A DNA stretch of 64,000 nt from Physcomitrium patens (Eukaryota; Streptophyta; Bryopsida; Funariales; Funariaceae): NCBI RefSeq assembly GCF_000002425.4, contig NC_037274.1:693919-757918 (forward strand), given 5' to 3'. The notes under the pieces are model-generated. The model searched no databases and was not told the DNA's origin. It saw nothing but the letters and a program-made list of their open reading frames with translations. Position numbers and translations under genes: made by a program. Shown here one piece after another: positions 34,627-47,129 of the stretch (its first letter is position 1; each line of letters starts with the position of its first letter).

Positions 34627-36560
34627 ATGAGTAGTAGCAAGCATGCCAGGTTGCTGTTCAAAGCGTTTCAAAAGCCGCCGCAGATACGGTGTTTTCGAGC
34701 GCCATCGTCGTCTGCGCCAATTAATGAGAAATCTGTGTTTTCCACGAAGTTGAGTGGCACCGAATTTCTCTCTCCACTCTCCAAGGTACTGCTTCATCTT
34801 GAAATTCCCCTGTTTCTGCTGGATGCGATGACGACTATGAGGAGACTTTCGCAATCGAAGTTTCTTAAACCCTAAACCCTGAGTTCTCGCTAATAATAAG
34901 GGTAAAATATATGTTTGATCCAGAGCAGACCGTTTTAATATTCTGTCTTAGATATATTTTTTTGTGCTTTCGTGATGTGGTGCGCAGAGATGGACCGCTT
35001 TTTCGCTTCATCGTGCAGTGCCCCAAGTTTCTTCTATTTCTAACCTCAACAGTTTTACACATTTTTCATCTGCCGCCTCTCCAGATGTTTCAGGTAATCT
35101 ATAATTTGACACTATCTAGTTGCCTGAGTGTAAGTAATCTTTCTCGCATGTCTAAAATCCTTGCGCTTAGTACTATTAGCTTTATGCTTCTATGAAAAGT
35201 TGGCATTCTTGGAGTGAAGACGGCAAACAACATTCCAGAACAATTGCTTAACCACGTGATTCACCTTGCTACAGACAAAACGGGCAGTCCAGAGTATTCT
35301 GCAGCAGAACCTAGTCGTACATCAACAGCTGAAGGAACTTCTGAATCAGTCCAACACGCAGAAAGATCCAATGACATTAAAGCGGATGATTTAGCGAGAA
35401 TGGTTGCAGAAAGAGATGCCCTACTGCAAGAGAAAGATAAAACTATTAAGGAATTGCAAGACAAGGTGCTCAGAGGTTATGCCGAAGTTGAGAATGTCAT
35501 GGCCAGGGCAAGACGGGAAGCTGAGTCTACTCGTAAATTTGCCCTGCAGGTATGTTAGGAGCTGCTCTCACCTACTAAGAAATTCGACGGTAGCTTATCG
35601 TAATGATGTACTTGTCTTTTAGTTAGTCTCTTCTGTATTTATCATTCCATGGGTAGCAATGTAGAGGAACGGGTGTATTAAGAGCTTATAGGTTTCTACT
35701 CCTGGTGCAACGCAGTTCGTTATCAATTATTTTACCCTCTTTTAGCTTATTGAACTGAACCGTCGTTTCATCGGGTTGACATTTCTTGTCTGTTATCAGC
35801 AACGAACAAATGCTCCTCTTAAGCAATTTGGCCTCTTTCAAACTACCCGTCGCATGGATTTATCTGGGAATATTACTTGGGTGCAGGGCTTTGCCAAGGG
35901 GTTACTGGACGTGGCCGATAACCTTGGGCGAGCTACAGGGGCAGTTCCTGAAAACCTTCGTAAACTAGATTCTACTTTGGAAGATTCAAGTGGCGCGGCG
36001 AAGGTGTTGATTACATTACTGCAGGGTGTCGAGATGACGGAAAAGCAACTACAGCAGGTTTGTTGTCCTCGTAGATTTTGCTAACGTATCGAAAATAGAA
36101 TCCTTTAGTATCTTTTGCTTTCTTTTCTTTTTAATTTTTTTTGAGAACAAAGTAGTGGTATTTTCAGATCTTTCATTCTTTTAGTTGGTGAATGAATTTA
36201 TCACAATGGATATATGGTTTATGGGTCATACAACCAGGTATTTAGACAAAATGGTTTGGAGAAATTCGAATCCGAGGGAAAAGAATTTGACCCCAACTAC
36301 CATTCTGCAATGTTTGAATTGGAAGACGAAACCAAAACTCCTGGCACAGTTGCCATAGTCACGAAGGTATGCTGAAACTATGAACATTTTTTTAGTTCTC
36401 GTTGAGTCAAGATGAAAGCTTTGATTACATTTGTGGCATGTGTGTTACACGCTTTTGTGGTGCTAAGGGTCTTGCCCATCAATGATGACAGGTGGGTTAC
36501 TTGCTCCATGACCGCGTTATTCGGCCTGCTGAAGTGGGCGTTATCAAAGCTAAGGAGTGA
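34627..36560 (+). CDS. Organellar GrpE nucleotide exchange factor, five exons
   Basis: GrpE releases ADP from DnaK-type Hsp70 and drives its substrate cycle. Proposed exons: 34627-34785, 35220-35549, 35887-36057, 36238-36366 and 36492-36560, all in phase 0, 285 aa. Exon 1 (MSSSKHARLLFKAFQKPPQIR..) is basic, hydroxylated and without acidic residues at first, as in a mitochondrial presequence. Exon 2 gives the coiled-coil dimer helix (ERDALLQEKDKTIKELQDKVLRGYAEVENVMARARREAE). Exon 3 gives FAKGLLDVADNLGRATGAVPENL. Exons 4-5 give the beta domain: KEFDPNYHSAMFELEDE, then PGTVAIVTKVGYLLHDRVIRPAEVGVIK. Donors read AAG/GTACTG, CAG/GTATGT, CAG/GTTTGT and AAG/GTATGC. The exon 2 acceptor (GTGAAG/ACGGC) is the weakest; a small extra exon between exons 1 and 2 is possible. 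Mitochondrial location is inferred from exon 1 only. Confidence 0.88.
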
Positions 36561-37290
36561 AGAGTATTTACGTCAGTTTTATTGACGGAGTTGGCTGAAA
36601 GCCACGTGAGAATCTCTATGTTGAGAAAAATCAAGCTTAGGATATGTGTTAAGGATATCCATGATCTATAGAGATGCTCTCATAAATTTTGACAGTGGAT
36701 ATCCTTTGTGGTTATTTGGATACTTTACATTTTTTTATACAAAAATTAAAGAGGTCGGAAAAACAAAGAATCCAACTACACATTCGAGTCTGTGAACGGT
36801 CTCCCCAATAAGTGTCCAGTAATTAGGTGTCGAGTAACAAAGTCTACTCGCGAGTTTGCTTTTGCGCACGCAACAGTAGGTGCAACACAAACACTAGTTC
36901 GGCATTGTTCCATTTTCTATGGACCGCTAATAACAATTCCTGTTGCTGGTGAACTTGATCAAGCCTTCATGTTAGTTATCTTTCAAATGCCTTCAGTGAT
37001 GTGTATTTCATTCGGCTTTCTTTCCACTTTCCAAAACCTAAAAATTAAAAAAACTAATTCTCATACATCGATATACTTGTATAATGCAGCTCGAGGTTTC
37101 CTCCGTAATTCTCTGAGCGATGCTAATGGAGCGCAAGAATAGGTGATTGTATATTATAACTGGTCTTTACAATCCTAAATTCATTGCGAATCTCTAAATG
37201 CATCAAGTTTTGGGACACAGTTTGAGGCTACTACTTTGAATATCATTCATTCATGTTCAATGTAATAATCAACGAGTCAATTACCTGCCC
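36561..37290. other. 3' flank of the GrpE gene, no gene recognised
   Basis: It should contain the GrpE 3' UTR. The 116-codon + strand frame (36792-37142) has no familiar motif and opens without a clear start context. Nothing else can be supported. Confidence 0.4.
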
Positions 37291-37293
37291 AGG

Positions 37294-37858
37294 TCATGTT
37301 CGCAGCAACAGCATCATGACTTGGATACATGCAGGTTTCCCATGACAGAGAAAATCAGTATGTATTCTTTTCTTCAGCAAAGAGCGTCCACTGCTGACAT
37401 TTGTGACAACGATAGTAGTTTTAGAAAATCTAGATCTCAGAGAGTTGAGATAAAATTGCTCACCACCGGTTCCTCGTTGTGGAAGCAATTTCCATTTATT
37501 TGGAGCAGAGATTGGGGTATACTTTCTGATTGCTGAGCACGATAGCGTAGGTAGAAGTGGCTTCCTCCGGTATATCTCTAGCACGGAAGCTGGTGGCATG
37601 ACGATACCTTGCTCCACAAAGAGTTGGCAACTTGATGTGCTTGAATCTATCGCAGAGTTTTTGCTTGATATTTCGCAAGTCCTCTTTTGAAGCTCTTTTG
37701 GTGTCAAATGGCTCCAAGTTGCCGAAACGGTGTATATCTTTGCCTAACCTTTTGGAGAGTCTCTCCCGAATAGCATCGATGTCTACACTGTCCTCACGAT
37801 CGAGAGAATCGACTTTCTTCGCAACACTCGAGAACATGCTGGGCGTGAGCTGATTCAT
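37294..37858 (-). CDS. Hypothetical protein or gene fragment
   Basis: A - strand frame opens at the ATG at 37858-37856 (MNQLTPSMFSSVAKKVDSL, then DIDAIRERLSKRLGKDIHRF and SKEDLRNIKQKLCDRFKHIKLP) and ends at 37496. The first 80 residues look like a real soluble protein rich in Lys, Arg, Asp and Glu. A second - strand frame (37294-37707) overlaps it in another phase, so a frameshift or splice may join them. I recognise no family. It could be an exon of an otherwise lost gene. Confidence 0.3.
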
Positions 37859-37861
37859 CAC

Positions 37862-40800
37862 CTTGACTCCCTCGTTGCCCGATTATACAGTAATTCCAGA
37901 CGAGTAGGCTCCGTGTTATCCGGGCCCATAGCTAGAGATGAAAGCCATATTGTATAGACCAGGGCGATACAAGAGACGGCCGAATTGCCAATCCATTATG
38001 ATTACTATGGTTTAAGCTGCTGCGAAGCAAATGCTACGGGATTCCGAGCAGGTGACTATTCCTAATTCAGAGGCAAGCATAATGGAGGTTGAAGGTCCTT
38101 GAACAAAATGACTCGATCTGTAAGGCTGCGAGAGCGTGGGCTTGCGGACGGTAACGCAAACAACATCGGTACGGGGAGAAACAAATACCTCTGGAACTGT
38201 TGTCCCTGTGTTCAGCGCTCAAAAGGGTAGAGAAATGTGCAGATCGGCATAGGATGTTCAGAGTTCTGGATCGCACGCTCGCACTCAGCTCAAGGGGCTC
38301 GGCATCTTCACAGTGGGAGCTCCATCTTGCAGGGTATAAGCTTTGCAAATTAGATGCTTCAGCTGGGCCACTTGACACTTTATGTGCACGATTGTCTCGT
38401 GATGCTGGCTTTGCTCAGTTCGACCATCCACACTCTTAAGGTCGTTTGGGCACATTAGAGGTGTATCAGCATTTAAACAGACCAAGGTTTGGAAAGCTAG
38501 ACTTGATTGGATGCAGCGGCAAAAGTTGGTCGGTTGAAAGATTATTGTGAAATCGTTGTGGAACGTTTCTTGAACAGGGTTCCATTAATCTCACATGTTG
38601 ATGAATGCCTAAATTTGATGATCAAAGTATAAGAGTGTTTCTGCATTTTGTGAGTTGAAACTTCAAACACCTACGGATCTGTTGTCTCTTGTATGCTAGG
38701 TTGTTCGTGAAGAAAACTCGTCTTTCATTGTCTACGAAACAATAGCCGAATCATGGTACAAAGCACGTGGAGCCCAGTACGGAGGTACTCTACGCTCTCT
38801 GTACTCCTTCGGTAGTGGATATTCGTATAGGACGAAGTTGGATTTTAAATGGATGTTACATGGACAACAAAAAAACACTGGTACGTAGAGGTTGTGCCAT
38901 CCCAGACCAGTCCTTACAGCGTAAGGGAGTGGGTTGAGGTCGAAAGTGACCACAGTGAACTGCAGCATTGCGGTGGTCAGGATCCCATCCTCACAACTCG
39001 GATAGTGTACCCTCATATCACATCATCTCACAAAGGACCCAGTTTTCGAGTGGGTCCTGTTAATCATACACGCCGTTGGCTAAATCCTGAGGAGAGATGA
39101 GGAACGTTGAAACGGTAGGTGTTTCGTGAGGAGCATTTTTGCGCTCGAGTCAATTACTGGTCGGTGGTGATGGGATGTGAGTGCACATTTATGAGGCGTT
39201 ATTGCCTTTGTAACTGCTACTTCTACACCTGTTACTGACTCTTCTACAACTCAGGCATTCTTTAGCATAACTTGTTGAGGGACCGAGTGCCTTGATGCTG
39301 TTTCTGTCTCAATATGCTCGATACTTTTATGCAGTCACCCAATGTACATTGTTCCTCGCCCTCGGGTTGTAGGAAAGTTGCTTGCTCGCACGTTCTTGTG
39401 TACTTATGAGAATATTATGTTATACAAAGATTGTCTCGATATTGTCTCTGCCATCCACGCAATCTCAGTTGTTTTGCACGAGTCTAACTGAATATACTTT
39501 TAGCTACGTTTTGTTCATAGATTCACTACACTGAAAGTGATCAAATAATGACGTACGAAAGGAGTTTTAGCTTAAATTTCTACTCGAAGTTTTTATCTGA
39601 ACTCATTTGGTTTTGTTCTGTACGTAAGTGAAGTTCGTGTGCTTCGGATCTTTGTTGTGCTGCAGCACTAGTGGTCGTTAGCTTTGAGTAATTCAACCAT
39701 GACTTCAGGTTTCATCGATTGAGTATAGAAAGGAGAATCTGTTGGGCACATTTACATCGTACACAGTGTTGAGTTCTCAAGAGGCATCCATAGTCAAGGT
39801 TGGGTTTCTGCATCCTTTACTGAACAGTTGAAACGTCTTTTGAGGATGTAGTTTCCACCTGGTCGGAATGTATAATGGTTTCTATGCCACAATTTTTCGA
39901 AGCATAAAAGTCTCTCATCTTGTACTCTGGGCTCGTGATATATCGTAGACTCAATGTACAGATACCACTTATTTTAAAACTCCAAAAAAGTTTGCATGAT
40001 AGTTCGTGTGTCCTCCTGCATGCCTATCAAATGTAGGTTAAGATTGGTAAGCATCCTACATTACAAATGGCGTACACCATTCTCATAATTCACATGATAC
40101 CCAGTTCTCGACGACAGCCTAGCATTAAGTACGAGAAATTTCTACCAGTGAGCGCTCTACATCACTATTCAGCTGCACCAGCACGTCGGACAATCTCCTC
40201 CATGTCCATTCTCTCTACCAAGTGGTGTAGAACTCGCCAGGGGGTTCACACAAAGCATCTCCCACCTGTCAATCTCATTCTGGTTGTTGAGGATGGGCTT
40301 GCTGTGAGCATACTGGAAGAACATTCTCCTTTTGAGCTGTGAAATCTGAGTTTATGTTTAAGTATTTGAAGTAAACGCTTTCACCGCCACATCTTTACCT
40401 ATACAGCATACTCGGCAAGAGTTCAATCACTGAACACTAAAAAGAGCCGTGGTTGTAATTATCAAAAACTGCCAAAAAATTAATACAGAGCTCATTTGGC
40501 CCGTCTGATCCAAGTTACAGCTGGATCCAGAAGATGATGTGAACGAATGTGTCGGGATGACAAACTAATAAAAACATAGTCAACGATGTATTCATAGTTT
40601 CCATTCTTCGTAGACAATGGGATTCACTAAGATAACGCAACGAGATCTCGGTGACCCATTAATCTGGTGTGTCACATAACAAACGCTTTTGAACCTAAAC
40701 GAACACCACAACATTTCCGAGTCCATTATAAAAGAAAACAAAGCGTGCCACTAGAATCGACAATGCTCATTCTCAGACTTCAGGATGATGATCTCAGTCT

Positions 40801-40950
40801 GCAAGTGCTGAAAACTTCTGCGATGATATCTCAAAATTTCGCCTCGAAACTTAAGACCGCTGCATCCAGATTCCATTGTTTCACTGGAAGCACTAGAAAA
40901 CATGAGATGCAGAATCAGGCTTGAAACAGTGACGTCCTGGCAATGATTGT
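37862..40950. other. GC-richer region with no recognisable gene
   Basis: Composition resembles the genic islands rather than the transposon DNA, but frames are short (at most about 103 codons: 38067-38378 -, 38732-39016 -, 38849-39100 +, 40067-40342 +) and overlap on both strands. No domain, transit peptide or splice chain could be recognised. Candidates are a long non-coding transcript, untranslated exons or a decayed gene. Confidence 0.35.
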
Positions 40951-42329
40951 TTGGTGATTCTTTTGTTCAGAAACTCTAGGGATAACAAGAAGAATCAAAA
41001 GAAAATGATTTAAATAACATTAACAATAAGATAACTTTTTACCACTATGTATGCACATGGTGTAAGTACACAGGATGATATCCGAAAGTATAGGATCTCA
41101 ATGCAATAGTCTGACGTGTATCTATCTATAGACTTCATCAATGGATGGATGTGAATTGACATTAAACAATATTATGTTTTCAACACCCCTCTTGCAACAA
41201 GCATTGCATTGATGTTGAGTGGCACAATAGTCTTAGAAGTGATATGGAATTTTTATCAAGGTGAGTGTTCAAAGCTCCCATATTGTCTAATTTGGTCAAT
41301 TTAAAAAGAAAGAGGTGAAGACATGGGTTAGTGAAAAAGATAAAATGAGGCTCTTTTCTTGATTTGTCACTGTGTCATAGAGGGATTGATGAAGAGGGAT
41401 TGATGAAGGGTGGTGCCAATTTTACAAGAATATTGTCATGTTTGCAAAAGGATCACATTGACAAGAAGTAAAGGAGTGGCATTTTTTGAGTGTGCCATTA
41501 TATCTGCTAAGAGAGATCACTTCAACAAGAAAAAATAAAATAAGCTAATTTTATACTAGGGTATGACATATAAAAGATAAAAATTTGATCATACTCCAGA
41601 TTTTAGAGACAATGGTTGTAGATGAGTTGAGTGTAGTTATGTGAAAGTTATGAAGATAAGGTCACTGATATGGATTCTAGTGATGTTATTTTATTAAGGT
41701 TATATTTAATTTCTTATTGTTGTGACTATTTTCAAGGCGTTAATGAAGGTTACTTAAGATTGATAGGATGTTGTAGTGTTGATATTGTATCTATATTGAA
41801 ATATAGAGAAATGGCAAGCCAAAGTTGTCCAAGTTGATACACTTCTATAAATAATAGTTCATATATGAATAATTTTAGAGTAAAAGAAGAAGATAAAGAC
41901 AAAAGATTGACAAAGAAATTTGAGAAGGAAATAAAGGTGTTTGTATTAAAAAAGTAGATAGTATTAGAGGTAATTAAATAATTTAGAGAAGCAATCTAAT
42001 TTCTATTTTTTATACCAAAAGTATTAATAGAAAATTTAATAATTCCTACCTTGATGAGAGAACTTGAGGATAATAATGAGATTCTAAGATTGATGTGTCT
42101 ATTACAAGTACTATGTGAATATTTGAAGAGAAGATTGATTAAAGAAGATGATGATAGTGTAGTTGAAGAAAAAAGGATAAAAAAAACCATTGTGGCTATG
42201 TACAAGTTGGATGCATTGATCAAAGTTTTTCAATTTTAACTATAAGTAGATGTAGACTAGATTATGAAAGATGAAGATTCTAGTGATTGTCTATAGAATT
42301 AGAGATAATAAGTGATATAATACAAAATT
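40951..42329. other. AT-rich DNA beside the copia 3' end
   Basis: The region lies just beyond the RNase H end of the - strand copia element and should hold its 3' LTR, but I could not find a matching LTR at the other end. The + strand frame at 42051-42239 (REL(E)DNN..., acidic) is unrecognised. Confidence 0.3.
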
Positions 42330-42860
42330 TGAGCTTTAAAATGTAAGTTTTAGGTTTGTTATGGATTTTTTAAATAGAACTTTTTTAAAGCTTTTGTAAA
42401 AATATGTGCAACTTATTCTAATGAATAAATATAATTAAATATATTTTTATTATTTATATTTTTTTTTATATAAAATAATGATCTTTATTGATATATTTTG
42501 TCTTGAGGTTGATGTCAAGGTTTATTGCCATACAAATGTTGTCTTCAAAGATAGGAACAAGTCTTGTGATTTGAAGACCAAAGTCTTAAATAAGTTTAAT
42601 CAACCAAATTGTTTTTTTAGAAGTGGTGGATAATCTCATGTATTCAGCTTCAAAGGAGTTCATAGTTATTATTAGTTGTTTCTTTGAGAGTCAAGTAATG
42701 GAGCTAAAGCCAAGTATAAAAGTACATTCTATTGTAGAATGTATGTCAATCATATTTTCAATCCAATTTGTATTGACAAATCTGGTTATTTCGGTATTTG
42801 ATTTTGATATATTAAAGCTACCATAATTTAAAGTGTGCTTGATGCATATGACTATCTTCT
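42330..42860 (-). pseudogene. Copia RNase H remnant
   Basis: The - strand reads FVNTNWIENMIDIHSTIECTFIL (the DxDWA-type first Asp block), SKKQLIITMNSFEAEYMRLS (SSxxQxxVxxSSxEAEYxAL), TIWLIKLI, VPIFEDNICMAINL (the EDNxxAI block) and TKYINKDHYF (TKHIDxxxHF). At the end IFLQKL lies near the usual DxFTK position. Only one or two stops interrupt the frame, making this the best preserved part of the element. Confidence 0.85.
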
Positions 42861-42999
42861 TTATTATTGTTAAGTGAAATTATTGAGGACAAGCAAAAAA
42901 TCTTGAGCAAATACTAATAAATGATGAAGTATCAAATTGAGTACAAAAGAAACAATTTAATTTCTCTACCATAGATTTATAGTATGTAAGATAACAAGG

Positions 43000-44053
43000 T
43001 TTGGCATTTATGTTGATTATTAGTTTCAACCGTTCTTGCATTAGTATTGTAGTGGAAATACAATTTTCAATGCCAAATACTTAGAACGTATAATTCCATT
43101 GAGTCATAAAGATATCTCTATGCAATTTAACACACTTTGCTTTGAGGTATAATATCATATCTCTTTTTTTTAGTTCCAACATTTTAAATTTAGATATTAG
43201 TTGTCATTTAAATTAATTAATTTAATTTAAAAAATTTCTACTAAATAGTAGATCATCCATGTATAGGATAAGGAATAATATTTTTTTGTGCACTTAACAA
43301 TATAGAGATTATAATTTCCTTCTTCTTTAAAAAAATCTTGTTTTTTGAAGGACTTAATTTTGTCATACTAAGCTTTAGGAGCTTATTTGAGTCCATATAT
43401 TGCTTTGTAGAGTCTACAAACAAGGCATTCTTATTTGATTTTATCAAAATCTTATAGTTATGTGATATATATTTCTTTCTTGAAGTCATCATAGAGAAAC
43501 ATAGTCTTAACATCTATGTGGTAAAGTTTTCAACCCTATTGTACTATTAATAATATCATCATTTTTATTATTTTTTATTTTATAATTTTAACAAAATTTT
43601 CTTTATAGTCTACTTCAACTTATTGTTTAAAACCTCAAACAACTAATATTGTCTTTATCTTTGAAGAGTACTATTAATTTTTAGCTTAGCTTTGAATACT
43701 TATTTTGTAGAAATAGATTACTTGTAAAATAGAAGTGAAATGAAGGTCTATATTTTGTCATTATAGATAGATTGTATTTTATTTTCTATTAAGGTTCTTT
43801 AACACTTGTCTTTAATAGCTTCAAGGTAAGAAGGCTCAAAAATTTTATAAACTAATAAAATTATAAAAGTAGTCTTATATCCATTTTCGTGGTTTTGCAA
43901 CTTATTTATTAATATAAATCATTGAATTAGAAGTGATGATGCTATCGAGTAAGCAATTTAGTCTATATTAGTCTTTTACTTGATCATCAAGATATTTGAT
44001 AGAAGTATCCAATTTAATAGAAGAGGCATCATTAGTGCTTTGAATAGACCATG
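43000..44053 (-). pseudogene. Copia reverse transcriptase remnant
   Basis: Reading down from 44050: a variable linker, then a decayed CKWVYK region, LVV, stop, GFKQ, VEVDYKENFVKIIK (about 43640-43580), the LYHIDVKT block (about 43530-43505), then the frame 43253-43513, which starts MLRLCFSMMTSRKKYISH and contains ALFVDSTKQYMDSNKLLKL, equivalent to the copia CxLxKxLYGLKQAPR block. Stops are frequent. Confidence 0.75.
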
Positions 44054-44167
44054 TAAAATATGACTGGATATTCTAAGGTTTAAAGCCTTACTAGATCCAT
44101 AACAATAAAGATCTCAATACAACATAAGACCAAACACACTAGAATAAAACTGAAAGTAACTAAATGA
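44054..44167 (-). repeat. 3' LTR of the gypsy element, left piece
   Basis: Aligns with 51169-51280 (GACTGGATATTCTAAGGTTTAAAGCC against GACTAGATACTCTAAGGTCTAAAACC, and both with AACTGAAAGTAACTAAA). The alignment stops at the insertion boundary at 44168 and resumes at 46160. Confidence 0.85.
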
Positions 44168-44415
44168 TGTCGTATTATGTAAAATTTGGCTTGAAAATGC
44201 ACTGGGCACGTGGCTGTGGAAGATAAAAGAAAGATTACAACAATAAGTTCTAAAAACTGTAATAGATTCTTAAATAAATTATAATTAAAGATTAAAAAAT
44301 ATAATCAAATATTAATCAAATTCAATTAAATTTTCAAAGGAATTATATAAGAAATACAAAGAATCCTTAGAGATCTTTTATAGTAATCACAAAGAAATAA
44401 TATAGAATTTTTTAA

Positions 44416-44463
<48 letters not shown>

Positions 44464-46159
44464 TAGAAATCTTAATTAAATCTTAATCAAAATCTAGTCA
44501 AAACTTGATTAAATCTTAGTAAAATCCTAAATAAGCCTTAACCAAATCTTAGACAAATCCTAGTCAAATCTTAGTCAAATCCTAATAAAATCCTAATCAA
44601 AATCTAAACAAAACATAACCAAATCCTAATCAAATTCTAAATAAATCATAGTCAAATCCTAAACAAATTCTAAATAAGTCCTAACCAAATCCTAGACAAA
44701 CCCTACTTAAATCCTAGTCAAACCGTAATCAAATCCTAATCAAATTTTAAACAAATCCTAACCAAATCCTAAATAAATCCTAATAAAATCTTAATCAAAT
44801 TCTAAATAAATCCCAGTCAAATCTTAATCAAATTCTTAATAAGCCCTAATCAAATCCTAATAAAATTTTAAACAAAGCTTAATCAAATCTTAAACAAATC
44901 GTAGTCAAATCCTAATCAAATCTTAACCAAACTTTAATCAAATCCTAAATAAATCCTTATCAAATCTTAGAAAAATCCTAAATTAGCCCTAACCAAATCC
45001 TAGATAAATCCTAGCCAAGCTTAAATCCAACCAAAATCCTAATTTTAACCCTAATCCTAAATCAAATTCTAAATCCTAACAAAATCCTAATCAAATCCTA
45101 ATCAATTTTAAGTAATTCCTATAGTAGATTTAAACTTCAATAACTAATAAATGAACCATTGATTTTAACTCAAAATTTTCACACCTCTTAAAAATTAAGT
45201 TTATAACAAACATAAAAAATTTGAAGAAGATCAAACTCACCAAAAAAAAGATCAATCCTAAAATTTGCTCAAGTGTCAGCCACCTTCCTTTTCAAATTTG
45301 AATGATAAAATTCCAATACCAAAATCTCCCTTTTAAACTATTTGATTGTTTTTAAATTTCATGTATGTGTATTTTATTAAGTCTACTACTTTTAAAAACA
45401 AATTTTACTCCAATTCAACTAATAGATTGCTAAAGATCTTAGAAATTCTAAGTGTCTTTCAAATTTTAATTTTTGAGACCTCAACCTACTTGAAATTCAA
45501 TAATTGTTAATTCAACCATCCAATCAAGTTCAAACTTATAATATATATTGAGCTTATATATATCTACAAACTCTTAAAATTTCACTTATAGATCTATTGC
45601 CAAACTTACGAAATTCTCCAAAAAGTATCACCTGTTTTATTTCACAAATCTAGAGTCACCTAAAACAAACTCTAATTTTGCAAAGCTCTTACAAAGTCAA
45701 TACATATTAAAATCACTCAAAATCAATGTTTAAAGAAAGCCTATCAAGTCTACTTCAAAGTCCTATTCTTTGACCTCCAAAAGAACCCTTGAATTCCCAT
45801 AAGAGCTCAGTTTATTGCCATGGGGTCTGATTTCAATCTAGATTCATAATTGGTCCTCTTTGGATATCAAATCTTGAATTTCTATAGTAATTTTTGCTAC
45901 AAACTACTCTTGAATTCTTTCTAAAGATGCTCCTATTGTTTATTTTTCTAATCTACCTTATTTTCCTCTATTTGTGGTCCTACAAAGTGAGTACAAGCCT
46001 ATTTTGTAAAAAAGGCAGTATTAGCATCTTTAATTTTTCTACCCCTTGACTATTATCTATTTTTCTAAGATAATTTGTTACAATATATTTGAAATAAGAT
46101 CTTCAAAAATATGATATTTTATTCATCTTTTCACCTATTAGCTGTTTTATATCATAACA
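44168..46159 (-). mobile_element. Solo LTR-like insertion nested in the gypsy LTR
   Basis: 1992 bp that interrupt the LTR alignment, with ends TGTCGTATTATG...TATCATAACA (TG..CA). The right half is homologous to the decayed LTR at 20590-21353, where the similarity also ends at the terminal ACA and a gypsy integrase follows. I therefore read it as a solo LTR of that gypsy family. The flanking 5-mers AATGA and (A)ATGG suggest an imperfect target duplication. An (AT)n run (44419-44459) and a long degenerate minisatellite lie inside. No coding capacity. Confidence 0.65.
44470..45120. repeat. Degenerate TCCTAATCAAA minisatellite
   Basis: About 650 bp in which a word close to AAATCCTAATCAAA (also AAATCCTAACC, AAATCCTAGTC) recurs every 11-14 bp, with spacing and bases drifting. 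A few stretches (AACCCTAATCCTAAATC) resemble plant telomere repeat units, but there is no regular TTTAGGG array. Confidence 0.85.
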
Positions 46160-46562
46160 ATGGAATGGAACATGAAAGACAACATGAATAAAAGAAAATA
46201 AAACCAAACATAACCAAACAAAATCAAATAGAATACCAAACTTTACTAAGAGAAAGAGTTTGAAGCCATACTTCACCAAATGCCTCAAATGGCTTCAATT
46301 AGTCCTATTTATACTTTATTCAACTATCTTGAAACTTTCTAGAATGTCCCAAATGGTGGCTCTATTAAGAAAACCGCCCTTCTAGAAGATTTTAGAGATA
46401 GATCCCATCATGATAACCACCCTAAGCCTTTCTAGAAGGTTCTATGGTCGATCCTATATGAACTACTATCTTAATTATAATTCTAAAAGCTTCTAAAAAA
46501 TGACTCTAATTACATATCTTTATGTGCAAATAATACAACCATCCTATCTATGCCCTATTATA
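46160..46562 (-). repeat. 3' LTR of the gypsy element, right piece
   Basis: Aligns with 51290-51692 over its whole length, including TTTGAAGCCATACTTCACCAAATGCC, CTAGAAGATTTTAGA and CAACCATCCTATCTATGCCCTATTA. The outer CA dinucleotide seen in the other LTR is TA here. Confidence 0.88.
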
Positions 46563-47129
46563 ACTAATCGTCTTCCATTAATAAAGGATGTCTTCATTTT
46601 GCTTGTGATGGTATTTTCAAATGGTTTCTTAACATTAAGTGAGGTTTTGTGTAAGTTTCTATGTTGTATTACGGATGGAATAATCTTTCTAGAGAAATTT
46701 GTACTAAAATTGCGGACATCTACTGCCATGGCAAACATAACAATGCTCCAAAATATTGTCCACTTCATACTCTTATTAGTCATCAATTTCAACTAGTGGT
46801 GGCGACGGTAATTGGTATTGGTCTAGAAAGTACCTTGGTTCAATATGAAATTCCTTGAGCTACAAAATATAGAAGATCAAATGGATCCAAGTATGTGGCA
46901 GAAGCTTGAGACAATATACAACATCAAAAATTATTATACAAATATGGAAAGATCTAAGCCATTGAGATCTTAGCTTATGGACTTGGATTCGTGTAACAAG
47001 TGGAAGATTGGCATTGAAGAGTAATGCTTGGTCACCTTCTTAGAAGGTCTTGTATTGTTGATTGTTATTTACATATTGCTTCTATCAATTTTATATAGTA
47101 AGAAGATGATATCGTACATCTTATAAGAT

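Noticed and set aside
44470-45120. Interstitial telomere array
   Set aside because: The unit is irregular (11-14 bp, CCTAATCAAA) and not a TTTAGGG/CCCTAAA array.
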